NCBI GenBank assembly: GCA_965228005.1
Contig: CBDDGV010000003.1
Location: 62,001 to 126,000 of the forward strand
DNA from: JBCCXZ01 sp965228005
Lineage (GTDB): Bacteria; Planctomycetota; Planctomycetia; Pirellulales; Lacipirellulaceae
Direction of reading: 5' to 3'
DNA length: 64,000 bases
In this document: positions 42,980-52,619 of the stretch, piece by piece
Layout: each line of letters begins with the position of its first letter
How positions within the stretch are numbered: position 1 is the stretch's first letter
Notes under the pieces: model-generated
Database searches by the model: none
Told to the model about the DNA's origin: nothing
Seen by the model: only the letters and a program-made list of their open reading frames with translations
Made by a program: the position numbers and the translations under genes

Positions 42980-45346
42980 ATGCTCCGACACCGTGCTTTC
43001 GACCGGGTGGTTCTCTGGCTGGTTGCGGCCATTGCGTTGGGCCAGGCCGGCGCCGCCGCGCAAGTCCCGGGTTCGGTTACTCCGCAGCAGGTACGGGAGT
43101 CGATCCGCCGAGCGACGCGGTTCTTGCTGGAGGAGCAGTCGCCCAAAGGAAACTGGGACGAGGTTGCCGCATACCCGGGGGGCGTCACCGCGCTCTGCAC
43201 GCTGGCGCTGCTGAACGCGGGGGTCGAGCCCGACGACCCGCGGATGCAGAGGGCGCTGAACTACCTGCGCGGTTTATCGCCTGAGAAGACCTACACGGTC
43301 GCGTTGCAGACGATGGTGTTCTGCGCGGCCGAGCCCAGCAAAGACCTGATACGCATCCAGAAAAACGCGAAGTGGTTGGAGATCAAACAGTTGCCCAGCG
43401 GCGGCTGGTCGTACCCCGACGGCGCCCAGCAGGGGGACAACAGCAACTCGCAGTTCGCGGTGCTCGCGCTGCACGAGGCCGAACGCGCCGGGGCCGTGGT
43501 GCGGCAGGAGACCTGGGAGAAGGCCGCCAGATATTGGCGCGACTGCCAGAACGCCGACGGCTCGTGGGGCTACCAGCCGGGGTGGCAGCAGGGCACTGGG
43601 AGCATGACCTGCGCAGGGATCGCGTCGACGGTGATCTGCGGATTGCGGACCGACAAACGGGACGCGGTGATCGACGACGGCCTGGTCTCGTGCTGCCAAC
43701 TCCATGAGGAGGACGACTCCCTGGAGCGTGCTCTCTCGTGGCTGGGCAACAACTTCTCCGTGAAGCGCAACCCCGGCCTGCGGCGGATGGGGCACGTCTG
43801 GCACTACTACTACCTCTACGCGCTCGAGCGCGTCGGCCGGCTCACGGCCCGGAGGCTGATCGACCGCTTCGATTGGTACCGCGAGGGCACCCAGTTCTTG
43901 GTCCTCGAGCAGGACCAATTCAGCCACCACTGGACGGGCTCCGGCACCTACGAGACCAACCCGCAGATCACCACCGCCTACTCTCTGCTGTTCCTCTCCA
44001 AGGGCCGCCGGCCGGTGTTGATGAGCAAGCTGATCCACGACCCGGGCGACGACTGGGACAACCACAGCTCGGATGTTGCCAACGTCACCGCGGCCGCGGA
44101 GAAGGCCTGGGGGCTCGACATGACCTGGCAGCTGTTGAACGCCGACGGCTCGTCGGTCGAAGACCTGCTGAGCACCCCGGTGCTCTTCGTCAGCGGCAGC
44201 GAGAACCCGCGGCTCGAACCGTACGCCGAACGCGTAAGGGCCTACCTCGACCGCGGGGGGTTCCTGTTCGCCGAGGCGTGCTGCCTCGACGGGGAGGAGT
44301 TTGAACGGGGCTTCCGCAAGTTCTTGGACAAGGTGTTCCCCGAGAAGGAGTACCGGCTCCGCCGCGCCGGTCCCGAGCACCCGCTGTGGCGCGTCGAGCG
44401 GATGGTCCGGCCAGAATCGCCCTACGCCGGACGCATGTGGACCGTCGAGTATGGCTGCCGCACGTGCGTGGCGTTCTGCGAGGTCGACCTCTCCTGCTAC
44501 TGGGAGCTGGGCGGACGGCTGGAGAGCTCGCTCGAAGACCTGCCGCCCGTGGTCCGCGGCCGCGTCGAAGACGCCTACGCCATCGGCCTCAACGTGCTCG
44601 CCTACGCCACCAACCGCGAGCCGCAGGGCAAGGAACAGAGCTTCGCGTCGACGCAGAACCTCGACGAGCTGGCCGGCATCGGCAGCCGCGGCGTGATCCA
44701 GATCGCCAAACTCCAGCACGGCGGCGGCTGCAACGACGCACCGGGGGCGCTCGTGAATCTGCTCCGCACCGCGGGGCAGGGCGAGCTGCGGCTCTCGGTC
44801 GATCTGGATGAGTACCCCGTCTCCCCGGCGGACGAGACGCTGTTCCGTTTCCACATGGCGTTCATGCACGGGCGGAACAACTTCACGTTCACCCCGCAGG
44901 AACGCGAGAGGCTCGGCGAGTTCCTGCGGAACGGCGGGACGCTGCTGGCCGACGCGATCTGCGGCAGCAAAGAGTTTGCCGAGGCGTTTCGGCGGGAGAT
45001 GGGGCAGGTGCTGCCGGACAAGCCGTTGCGTCGCTTGCCGGTCACGCACCCGCTGATGAACGACGTGGCGGGCGGGTTCGACATCCGCTCGGTCGAGCGT
45101 CGCGACCCCGCCCGTTCCGATCCCGGCGAGCCGCTCCGGGCGCGGGTGCTCAAAGGCGAGCCCGAGCTGGAGGGGATCGAGATCGACGGCCGGCTGGCGG
45201 TGGTGTTCTCGCCGTACGACATCAGCTGCGCGCTCGAGCAGCACGAGTCACTCGAGTGCCCGGGCTACTCCCGGCAGGACGCGGCGCGGATTGCGCTGAA
45301 CGTGCTGGTCTACTCGCTCAACCCCGACGCCGCGGCCGCGCCGTAG
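42980..45346 (+). CDS. Squalene-cyclase-like/DUF4159 secreted protein
   Basis: The 788-residue protein has a signal peptide, an N-terminal alpha/alpha toroid of the squalene cyclase/prenyltransferase type (repeats such as SPKGNWD, LPSGGWSYPDG, NADGSWGYQPG) and two DUF4159-like modules. The first contains VLFVSGSENPRLEPYAE and LDRGGFLFAEACC; the second contains FRFHMAFMHGRNNFTFT and LRNGGTLLADAICG. The QW-type repeats lack an obvious cyclase DxDD motif, so enzymatic cyclisation is doubtful. It is divergent from the MoxR operon, the usual planctomycete partnership. The ATG at 42980 is preceded by AAGG; TTG codons just upstream are alternatives. Its 3' end overlaps the opposing MMPL gene by 37 bp. 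Confidence 0.8.
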   Translation: MLRHRAFDRVVLWLVAAIALGQAGAAAQVPGSVTPQQVRESIRRATRFLLEEQSPKGNWDEVAAYPGGVTALCTLALLNAGVEPDDPRMQRALNYLRGLSPEKTYTVALQTMVFCAAEPSKDLIRIQKNAKWLEIKQLPSGGWSYPDGAQQGDNSNSQFAVLALHEAERAGAVVRQETWEKAARYWRDCQNADGSWGYQPGWQQGTGSMTCAGIASTVICGLRTDKRDAVIDDGLVSCCQLHEEDDSLERALSWLGNNFSVKRNPGLRRMGHVWHYYYLYALERVGRLTARRLIDRFDWYREGTQFLVLEQDQFSHHWTGSGTYETNPQITTAYSLLFLSKGRRPVLMSKLIHDPGDDWDNHSSDVANVTAAAEKAWGLDMTWQLLNADGSSVEDLLSTPVLFVSGSENPRLEPYAERVRAYLDRGGFLFAEACCLDGEEFERGFRKFLDKVFPEKEYRLRRAGPEHPLWRVERMVRPESPYAGRMWTVEYGCRTCVAFCEVDLSCYWELGGRLESSLEDLPPVVRGRVEDAYAIGLNVLAYATNREPQGKEQSFASTQNLDELAGIGSRGVIQIAKLQHGGGCNDAPGALVNLLRTAGQGELRLSVDLDEYPVSPADETLFRFHMAFMHGRNNFTFTPQERERLGEFLRNGGTLLADAICGSKEFAEAFRREMGQVLPDKPLRRLPVTHPLMNDVAGGFDIRSVERRDPARSDPGEPLRARVLKGEPELEGIEIDGRLAVVFSPYDISCALEQHESLECPGYSRQDAARIALNVLVYSLNPDAAAAP

Positions 45347-47597
45347 CCGCCGTGGGCCAGGTGGATCAACACCGGCAGGGCGATCAGGTTGCCGATCAGC
45401 CCGCCGACCATGGATAGGCTCACCAGCGTGCCGAAGTAGACGGTGGGGATGAACTCGCTCAAACAGAGCGTCGTGAAGCCGACCACCAACGCCAGGGTCG
45501 CGAACACGGCGGCACGGCCGACCGTGTTCTGGGTCTGGCGGAGCGCCTCGCCGACACTTGTCCCGCCGTGTCGGGCTCGCTGGTACGACATGACGTAGTG
45601 GATCGAGCCGTCGACCGACAACCCAAGAGAAACGGCGGCGATCATCGCGGCGCCCATGTTGACCTTCACGCCCAGCCAGCCCATCGCGCCGAACAGCACC
45701 AGCACCGGCAGGATGTTGGGCACGAGCACCGCCAGCGTTAGCGCCACGCTCCTGAATGCGATGAGCATCATGACGAACATGGCGACGATGGCCACGGCGA
45801 AGGTCGTCCACTGATCGCTCAGCAGGCTCTCGATCAGCTTGGTCAGCAACACGTAGTACCCGGTGACCTCCGCTTCGGGGTGCGCGTCGACCGCGGTTTC
45901 TTGGACGCACTCGATCAACTCCGCCTTCTCACGCGTGCCCATGCGTTCGGGGGCGCGGAGTAGTACGCGGACCCACGTGCGTCCGTCGACGGGGTCGGTC
46001 CCGATCAGCGTGTCGGTGAAGCCTGGGATGCGGTTCCGCATGATCCCGAGGCTCGTCCGGACCGCCAGGTTGGCCGCGAGTGTGGCCCGAGGGAGCCCGC
46101 CCGTGCCGGCGTCCACCGCGGTCGCCAGCGAGAGCACCTTCGTCAGCCCCGGGCACTGCTCCCGCAGCGAAGATTCAGGCTCAGTAGCTCGCGGGCGGAT
46201 TGCCCGTTCAAACCCTGCGGAGCGGGGAGGATGACGTCCCAGACACCGGCGCCTCCGAACCGCTCCTCGACGAAGTCGTACGACTGGGCCAGCGGGCTGT
46301 CGGCGCGGAAGTTCCGGATGAAGCTGGTCTCCAACCGCATCCGCGTGCTGCCGACGCCGCCGATGGCCAGCAACACGACGCCCGCTCCAATGAGGCTCCG
46401 CCGCCGCTGCAGCGACCACTCCAGCAGGCGTGCGAGGCCGTCCGCGAGTCGGTCGTCTGCGGCAGCCTTCGTCGCTGTGCCGAAAGAGGGGGCCGCAAGA
46501 ACAATCGCCGGCGTCGCGAGCGCCACCGACAAGAGTACCGCGAGACTGCCCAGCGCCATCATCACGCCGAAGTCGTAGACCGGTCCCACACGCGAAATGG
46601 TCAGCGAGGCGAAGCCCGCCGCGTCGGTCAGGCAGGCGAACGCCACCGGTGCAGTCAGCAGCCGAGCCGCGGTCCGCATCGCGTCCATCGGGGTCAGGCC
46701 TGCCGCGGTCGCGTCGCGGTACCGGACGATCACGTGCACCACGGTCGCCACGCCCACCACCGTGACGATCGCCGAGAGCATCGAGCTGACCATCGACATC
46801 TGCAACCCCGCCAGGGCCAGCGTGCCGCGCGTGACCGCCAGGGCGATCTGAACCACGGCGAGCGGCAGCAGCACCCAACGCAGGCTGCGGAAGCAAGCGA
46901 GGATTACCAGTGTGAGCAACAACGAGCACCAGGTGTTCAGCCGCACGCCGTCGGCCTCGAGCAGGTCGAAGGCTTCTTGCACGAGCACCGTCTCGCCGAC
47001 GAGTGTTCCTGAGGGCAGCCGCTCCGCGATCGTTCGGAGTCGGCGGAGCGTCTCGCGTCGCGATGGCTCGTCCGGCCCGGGGCGACTGAGGAGACAAACG
47101 ATGCCCAACTCGTCGAGCGACGCGCTGTGCGTGTAGCCGGCGAACGCCTCGCGCATCCGTTCGGGGGGACCGGGTACGTCGAACTGCGCCGCGAACGGCG
47201 GGTCGAGGATCGAAACCGCCTCGACGACTCCGGGGACCCGCCGGACCTGGGCGACCGTCGACGCCAGCCGATTGCGTGTTGCTCTCTCGCGGATGGTCGA
47301 GTCGGCGAAGACCATCATCACCAGGTCGTTCTCGCCGAAGACTCGTTGAAGTCGCCGGTAGGGAACCAGCGTGGGATCGTTGTCGGCAAACATGCGTTCG
47401 ATCGACCGGTCCATCCGGAGCCCCATGCCGGCGTAGCCGCCGCCGATAGCCGCGATCACCGCAACGGCCAGCAGCGCATGCCGATGCCGGATCCAGCGCT
47501 CGAGGGTCGACTTGCGGGCGGGCGGGTTCACTTCAGCGGGGTCTTGCCGGGCGGTTGAATGGGCAGGGCGTCGGCCAGCTTTTCGGGTTGCTAGCAC
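45310..47597 (-). pseudogene. MMPL/RND-family exporter interrupted by a frameshift
   Basis: The first frame (47597 to 46143) encodes an N-terminal membrane helix, a periplasmic domain and a helix bundle (LLLTLVILACFRSLRW, MVSSMLSAIVTVVGVATVVHV) of the MMPL/RND type. It then stops soon after LPAPQGLNGQSARELLSLN. The second frame continues the protein from SSLREQCPGLTKVLSLATAV through the second helix bundle (FAVAIVAMFVMMLIAFRS, GLSVDGSIHYVM) to 45310. Adding one base near 46176 would join them as a protein of about 760 residues. It is either a recent pseudogene or a sequence error. A GTG at 47531 is a likelier start than 47597. Confidence 0.7.
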
Positions 47598-47695
47598 ACG
47601 GGCGGGGGGACGAGCGTCTCAACCGGGGTCGAAGCGCGGTTCTAACGCTATACGCAACAAAGGCTTAGCGGCAGGGGGGCGGGCCCGATCGTGCC

Positions 47696-47725
47696 TTGAC
47701 CCTCAGAGAAAGCGGCTCCTATACT
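47696..47725 (+). promoter_or_regulatory. Candidate sigma-70 promoter of lptD-like gene
   Basis: TTGACC (47696-47701) and TATACT (47720-47725) are separated by 18 bp and lie about 150 bp upstream of the lptD-like start, with no other gene between. It is the best-formed promoter seen in the window. Confidence 0.6.
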
Positions 47726-47873
47726 CCCCGCCGCTTTTCCATTGCCGTAAGTGGTTGTTGCGTCTGCCGTTGTACCCCGTTTCGGATCGGTCTCGTAAGA
47801 GCCGCCGCAAACAAAAGCTCAGCGCGCAGATTTCGACACACCCGAGCCTCATCCGCAGGCAGCCTCGTTCGTT

Positions 47874-50800
47874 TTGCTGATTAGTGGCCAACCGTCGAAC
47901 ACGGTGTCCGTACGCGCGCTCACCCAGCGTGTACGCAGGGCATTGGTGTGCCTCCAACTGCTGCTGGGTTGGCTCTTCGTTGGCGGAGCGAACGGGTCCG
48001 AGATCGGCCCGGCCTCGGACTCTTCGCAGAGCATTACGCTAGCCGCCGACTACTGCACGCGGTGGCAACAAGGTGTCTACGAAGTCTTCCACCTGAAGGG
48101 TAACTGCTACCTGAACCAGGGGCTGACCTACGCGCGCGGGCCGGAGGGCGTCGTGTGGATCGACCGCACGGCGAACCCCGCGAAGGTCCACGCCTACTTC
48201 GAGGGGTCCCCCGTTGCCGAAGTGACGGTGGACTACCGAGGCGACAACGCCGCCGACGCAGGGGGACGGATCGGCCGAGAGTCGGCCAGCACGTGGTTCC
48301 ACCGCTTCCAGACGGTCGCGCCGCTGCGGATGCGGCTCCCCGAGCCCGGCGAGCCGCCCGCCGAGAAGCCGGAGGTCTACGAACGCGGACTGGCCCGGTT
48401 CAACCCCGAGCACCACCGGCAGATGCAGTTGGCGCAGTTCTCCGAGGTGCTGCCCGCTCCCGACGGGCACGCGGGCCTGCCGCCCGGGGTCCGCCGCATC
48501 CAATCGTTCTCCCGCAACGGCACCTCGTTTCAGGTGGAGTTCAAGAACCTGCCCGACGGACAGACAGCGGGGATCGTCACCGACGGCGTGCGTCTGTTGA
48601 TCGACGGCCTGGCTAACCCCGGGATCCCTGGGATGGGTCCTCAGCTAGGCACCGTCGACATCTCGACCGACCGCGCCGTGATCTGGACCTCCGGCATCAC
48701 CGGCGACATCTCCGGCGTGGGCGTCCAGAGCCAGGATGCGCCGCTTGAAATCTACATGGAAGGGAACATCGAGTTCCGCCAAGGCGACCGGGTGATCTAC
48801 GCCGACCGGATGTTCTATGACGCCCGCCGGCAGGTGGGCGTGGTGCTCAACGCGGAGCTGCTCCTGCCGTTGCCGCCCTCGGAGGAGTTCGACTACCAAG
48901 GCGTGGTGCGGCTGCGGGCCGCCGCCGTCAGGCAGCTCGACCAGTCGCGTTTCTCGGCCACCGACGCTCTGCTGACGACCAGCCGGCTGGAAGAGCCGGG
49001 CTACGCGATCACTTCCAGCGAGATCAACTTCCAGGACGTGCCCCAGTCGGTGGTCGACCCGCTGACCGGCGCCCCGCTGTTCGACCCGGTCACCGGCGAG
49101 CCGGTTACCACGCGTACGCAGCTCGCCACCAGCCGCGGCAACGTGCTGCGTGCACGCGGCCTGCCTCTGTTCTACTGGCCCCGGTTCACGACCGACCTGC
49201 AGGACCCGACCTTCCTGATCGACAGTGTCCGAGTCGGCAGCGACGACATCTTCGGCACCCAGATCGAAACCGACCTCGACGCCTATCAGCTGTTCGGTTT
49301 CGACAACCGTCTTGAGGGCACGGAGTGGCAGGTGAGTCTGGATTACCTGAGCGACCGGGGCATCGGGCACGGCACCTCGCTGCAGTACGACCGCTCGCAA
49401 CTGTTCGGCTACGGCGGCGGGCCGGCTTACGGATTCATCGACTTCTGGGGCATCTTCGACGACGGCCTCGACAACCTCGGCCTTGGCCGGGCCAACATCG
49501 TGCCGGAGGAAGACTACCGCTTCCGCCTGTTCGGCAACCACCGCCAAATCCTGGGCCGCGGCTGGGAGCTGACCGGCGAGGTGAACTACCTCAGCGATCG
49601 GACCTTCCTCGAGCAGTTTTACGAGCAGGAGTGGGACACCAACAAAGACCAGCGCAACGGCTTGCGGCTGAAGCGGCTGGTCGACAACCGGGCGCTTTCG
49701 ATCGAGGCCAACGGTCAGGCCAACCAGTTCTTCACCGACACGCAGTGGCTGCCGCGGGCCGACCACTACTGGCTCGGCGAGTCGCTGCTGGGGGACCGGA
49801 TCACGTGGTACGAGCACTCGCAGGCCGGCTACGCCAACCTGAACGTGGCGACCGTGCCGACCGAACCGACGCTGGCCAGCCAATTCACCACGCTGCCGGG
49901 CGAGGCCAACGTCGACGGCGAGCGGTTGGTCACCCGACAAGAGCTTGATCTGCCGCTACAACTCGGCCCGGTGAAGGCGGTGGTGTTCGGCCTCGGCGAA
50001 TTGGCCCAATGGGGCGAAGACCTCACCGGCAACGAGCTGCAGCGGGCCTACGTGCACACCGGCGTGCGGGCCAGCCTGCCGGCCGGCGCCGTGTTCCCGC
50101 AGGTGCGCGACCCGCTGTTCAACCTGAACGGCCTGGCTCACAAGATCGTGTTCGACGCCGAGTTCTCCTACGCCGACGCAGACGAGGACTTCACCGACCT
50201 GCCGCTCTACGACCCGCTGGACGACACGAACCTCAACGAGTTCCTGCGGCGGGTGCAGGACCCTACGCTCGACCCGACGGTGACCGGCTTCCGGTTCGAC
50301 CGCCGCAACCGGCTGTTCCGCTCGGGCATCCAGGGTTGGGTGACCTCCCCGACGACGGAGATCGCCGACGACCTGATGGCCCTACGCGGCGGGATGCGGA
50401 ACCGGTGGCAGACCAAGCGCGGCGCCCCGGGCCGTCAGCACATCGTCGACTGGCTCACCATCGACGTGAACGGCACGTACTTCCCGAAGGCCGACCGCGA
50501 CAACTTCGGCGAGGACTTCGGGCTGGTCGACTACGACCTCCGCTGGAACGTGGGCGACCGGTTGACCGTGGTTTCCAACGGCGACGCCGACTTTTTCAGC
50601 GACGGGCTGCGGACCGTGTACGGCGGCGTGGAGATCAACCGCCCGTCCCGGGGCAACGGCATGATCGGCATCCGCTCGATCGAAGGGCCGATCAGCAGCA
50701 CGGTGGCGCTCGCCAGCTACAACTACCGGATCAGTGAGAAGTGGATCACCTCGGCCGGCTTCGCGGTCGACTTCGGCGTGGCGGGCAACATCGGGCAGAA

Positions 50801-50978
50801 TATCGCGTTCACCCGCATCGGCGAGTCGTTCATCACGTCGCTCGGCGTGAACATCGACGAGTCGAAGGACAACGTCGGCTTCCGGTTCCTGATCGAGCCG
50901 CGGGCGTTGCCCGACCTGCGGGTGACCAAGACCACCGGCATCGAGGTGCCGCCCGAGGGCGTGTTCGGCATCTGGTAG
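47874..50978 (+). CDS. lptD: LptD/OstA-like outer-membrane protein
   Basis: The 1034-residue protein has a signal-like N terminus (LVCLQLLLGWLFVGGANG), an OstA-like N-terminal periplasmic part (ITLAADYCTRWQQG, IYMEGNIEFRQGDRVIYADRMFYD), and a long C-terminal beta-barrel region with many alternating strands ending in EGVFGIW. LptD inserts lipopolysaccharide into the outer membrane. The start is TTG; a GTG at 47904 (MSVRALTQRVRRALV) gives a more normal signal peptide. dgkA follows by 9 bp. Confidence 0.82.
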   Translation: MLISGQPSNTVSVRALTQRVRRALVCLQLLLGWLFVGGANGSEIGPASDSSQSITLAADYCTRWQQGVYEVFHLKGNCYLNQGLTYARGPEGVVWIDRTANPAKVHAYFEGSPVAEVTVDYRGDNAADAGGRIGRESASTWFHRFQTVAPLRMRLPEPGEPPAEKPEVYERGLARFNPEHHRQMQLAQFSEVLPAPDGHAGLPPGVRRIQSFSRNGTSFQVEFKNLPDGQTAGIVTDGVRLLIDGLANPGIPGMGPQLGTVDISTDRAVIWTSGITGDISGVGVQSQDAPLEIYMEGNIEFRQGDRVIYADRMFYDARRQVGVVLNAELLLPLPPSEEFDYQGVVRLRAAAVRQLDQSRFSATDALLTTSRLEEPGYAITSSEINFQDVPQSVVDPLTGAPLFDPVTGEPVTTRTQLATSRGNVLRARGLPLFYWPRFTTDLQDPTFLIDSVRVGSDDIFGTQIETDLDAYQLFGFDNRLEGTEWQVSLDYLSDRGIGHGTSLQYDRSQLFGYGGGPAYGFIDFWGIFDDGLDNLGLGRANIVPEEDYRFRLFGNHRQILGRGWELTGEVNYLSDRTFLEQFYEQEWDTNKDQRNGLRLKRLVDNRALSIEANGQANQFFTDTQWLPRADHYWLGESLLGDRITWYEHSQAGYANLNVATVPTEPTLASQFTTLPGEANVDGERLVTRQELDLPLQLGPVKAVVFGLGELAQWGEDLTGNELQRAYVHTGVRASLPAGAVFPQVRDPLFNLNGLAHKIVFDAEFSYADADEDFTDLPLYDPLDDTNLNEFLRRVQDPTLDPTVTGFRFDRRNRLFRSGIQGWVTSPTTEIADDLMALRGGMRNRWQTKRGAPGRQHIVDWLTIDVNGTYFPKADRDNFGEDFGLVDYDLRWNVGDRLTVVSNGDADFFSDGLRTVYGGVEINRPSRGNGMIGIRSIEGPISSTVALASYNYRISEKWITSAGFAVDFGVAGNIGQNIAFTRIGESFITSLGVNIDESKDNVGFRFLIEPRALPDLRVTKTTGIEVPPEGVFGIW

Positions 50979-50987
50979 GGGCGCGAC

Positions 50988-51407
50988 ATGAACCGACCAA
51001 GCGGGGACTCGGGCGAGAACGCCGGCTTCTGGTCGCGGACCGTGCGGAGCTTCGGCTTCGCCTTGCGGGGCGTGCGGCTGGCTTTCCGCCAGGAGCGGCA
51101 CGTGCGGTTCCACGCGTTCGCCGCCGTGCTGGTGATTGCGGCCGCGTTTGTGCTGCGTGTATCGCGGATGGAGTGGGGGCTGCTGCTGCTCTGCATTGCG
51201 ACCGTCATTGCAGCAGAGCTATTCAACACGGCGCTGGAACGGCTTGCCGTCGCTGCGGTTCGGGAGAAGAGCGACCTGGTGCGCGACGCGCTCGATGCAG
51301 CGAGCGGGGCCGTTCTCGTGACCGCGGCAGGGGCGGCGGTCATCGGACTGCTCGTCCTCGGAAGGGCAACGCTCAGTCTGTTCGAATACGGATTCGGCTT
51401 CTCGTGA
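50988..51407 (+). CDS. dgkA: Diacylglycerol/undecaprenol kinase family protein
   Basis: The 139-residue protein has three transmembrane helices and the DgkA signature AAELFNTALERL (about 76-87) with a following EKSDLVRDALDAASGAVL segment. It phosphorylates diacylglycerol or undecaprenol in the membrane. It lies 9 bp after the lptD-like gene, consistent with an envelope-lipid operon. It is convergent with the topoisomerase VI genes, 6 bp between stops. Confidence 0.9.
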   Translation: MNRPSGDSGENAGFWSRTVRSFGFALRGVRLAFRQERHVRFHAFAAVLVIAAAFVLRVSRMEWGLLLLCIATVIAAELFNTALERLAVAAVREKSDLVRDALDAASGAVLVTAAGAAVIGLLVLGRATLSLFEYGFGFS

Positions 51408-51413
51408 TTGCGA

Positions 51414-52580
51414 CTAGTCCAGCCAGTCCTGAGCCTCGAGCCGTTCGGGGACGTACGTCTCGGTGACGTAGCTGATGTCCTTGGAGATCAATGCCTCGAC
51501 TTCCAGCTTGAAGTCGTTCTTCAGCATCCGGTCGATCTCGCTCTGCCATTTCCGCTTCTTCTCGAACCACGGGTACTTGGCGACCTGCTTGGCCCGCTTG
51601 CGGTCGTTGTCGTTCAGGGCGATCTTCACGCCATCGGAGAGGTCGCAGCGGTCGTAGTCGATGCTGCGGAGACCGAGGTACTTGGCCTCGGGGATCGCCA
51701 TCCGCTGCGACTCGAACGCCAGGTTGATCGAGCCCTGCTTGATAACGCTGTAGATGTAGTAGCCCCACGGGTCGTTATCGAGCACGCAGTAGACGGGCAG
51801 CTTCAACTCGTTGTGCATCCGGTAGAGCAGCCGCCGCACCCCGCGCGGCGGTTGGCCGGAGCCGTGCGTGAGGATGCAGTTGTGCTTCTCCCAGAAGCGG
51901 TCTTCGTTGAACCGCTGCCAGACCGTGCCTTTTTCGACGTGGAGGATGAAGTCGGCGTCGCACTTCTTGCGGTCGAGCTTGATGATCTCGGGCTCGCAGA
52001 TCGAGGGGATCGCGTAGCCGCCGGAGCCCATCTTCGCGCAGTTGATCTCGTCCCCCTTGTCGGTGAACGTGATGTTGCCGACCATCGCCCCGCGGTTCTC
52101 GGCGTAGAGGTGCAGCTCCTCTCGCAGCGAGTCCAGCAGCACCTCGCTGTCTTCGATAATCGTGTCGCACTCGTTCTGGTCGTCGAAGGTGTTCTCCTTC
52201 GTGCCCTCGATTGTGTGCTTGAGCATGTAGAACAGACCCCGGAGGCTGGTGGTCTTGCCCTCGTCGATGAGCCGCTTGCAGCCGCTGGCGACCAGCATCG
52301 TGCGCATGTAGGCCTTGGCCTGCGAGAGATCGAACAGCTGCCGTCGGTTCTTGCCGGAGCCCATCTCCAGGATCCGCTTGCGGGGGCTGTACTTGATGTT
52401 CGACAGCGTCCGCGAGGGGATATCGACGTGTGGCTCGCGCTTCTTGGTGGCGGCGGTGACCACGCCGTCGGCCAGCCCGCGGAGGCTGTCCATCGTCTTC
52501 TTGTCCCGCGCCGAGAGCTTCACCTTCTTGACGGGCTTCTTGACGGTCGCGGTCTTGCGGGGGGCTTTCTTCTTGGCCAT
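51414..52580 (-). CDS. top6A: DNA topoisomerase VI subunit A (Spo11-like)
   Basis: The 388-residue protein has a lysine-rich tail (residues 1-22, AKKKAPRKTATVKKPVKK), a winged-helix catalytic region with TSLRGLFYMLKH (Tyr118 as the expected DNA-linking tyrosine), and a Toprim domain with Glu216 (VEKGTVW) and Asp268/Asp270 (VLDNDPWGYY). Topo VI relaxes and decatenates DNA by ATP-dependent double-strand passage; it is mainly archaeal but occurs in some bacteria. It lies 39 bp downstream of subunit B on the same strand. Confidence 0.93.
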   Translation of the reverse strand: MAKKKAPRKTATVKKPVKKVKLSARDKKTMDSLRGLADGVVTAATKKREPHVDIPSRTLSNIKYSPRKRILEMGSGKNRRQLFDLSQAKAYMRTMLVASGCKRLIDEGKTTSLRGLFYMLKHTIEGTKENTFDDQNECDTIIEDSEVLLDSLREELHLYAENRGAMVGNITFTDKGDEINCAKMGSGGYAIPSICEPEIIKLDRKKCDADFILHVEKGTVWQRFNEDRFWEKHNCILTHGSGQPPRGVRRLLYRMHNELKLPVYCVLDNDPWGYYIYSVIKQGSINLAFESQRMAIPEAKYLGLRSIDYDRCDLSDGVKIALNDNDRKRAKQVAKYPWFEKKRKWQSEIDRMLKNDFKLEVEALISKDISYVTETYVPERLEAQDWLD

Positions 52581-52590
52581 CTGCTTTGCT

Positions 52591-52619
52591 TATCTGCGTT
52601 TATCTGCGTCCATCTGTGG
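52591..52619. repeat. TATCTGCGT-type repeat between topoisomerase VI genes
   Basis: TATCTGCGTT-TATCTGCGTC-CATCTGTGG fills the gap between the two topoisomerase VI genes. Two direct 9-bp copies are followed by a related CATCTGTGG. Translated it gives WTQINAD, a string I associate with dispersed planctomycete intergenic repeats (from memory, not checked). Confidence 0.5.

Noticed and set aside
43274..45244. Long minus-strand frame opposite the cyclase/DUF4159 gene
   Set aside because: High-GC antisense shadow without signal peptide or domain.
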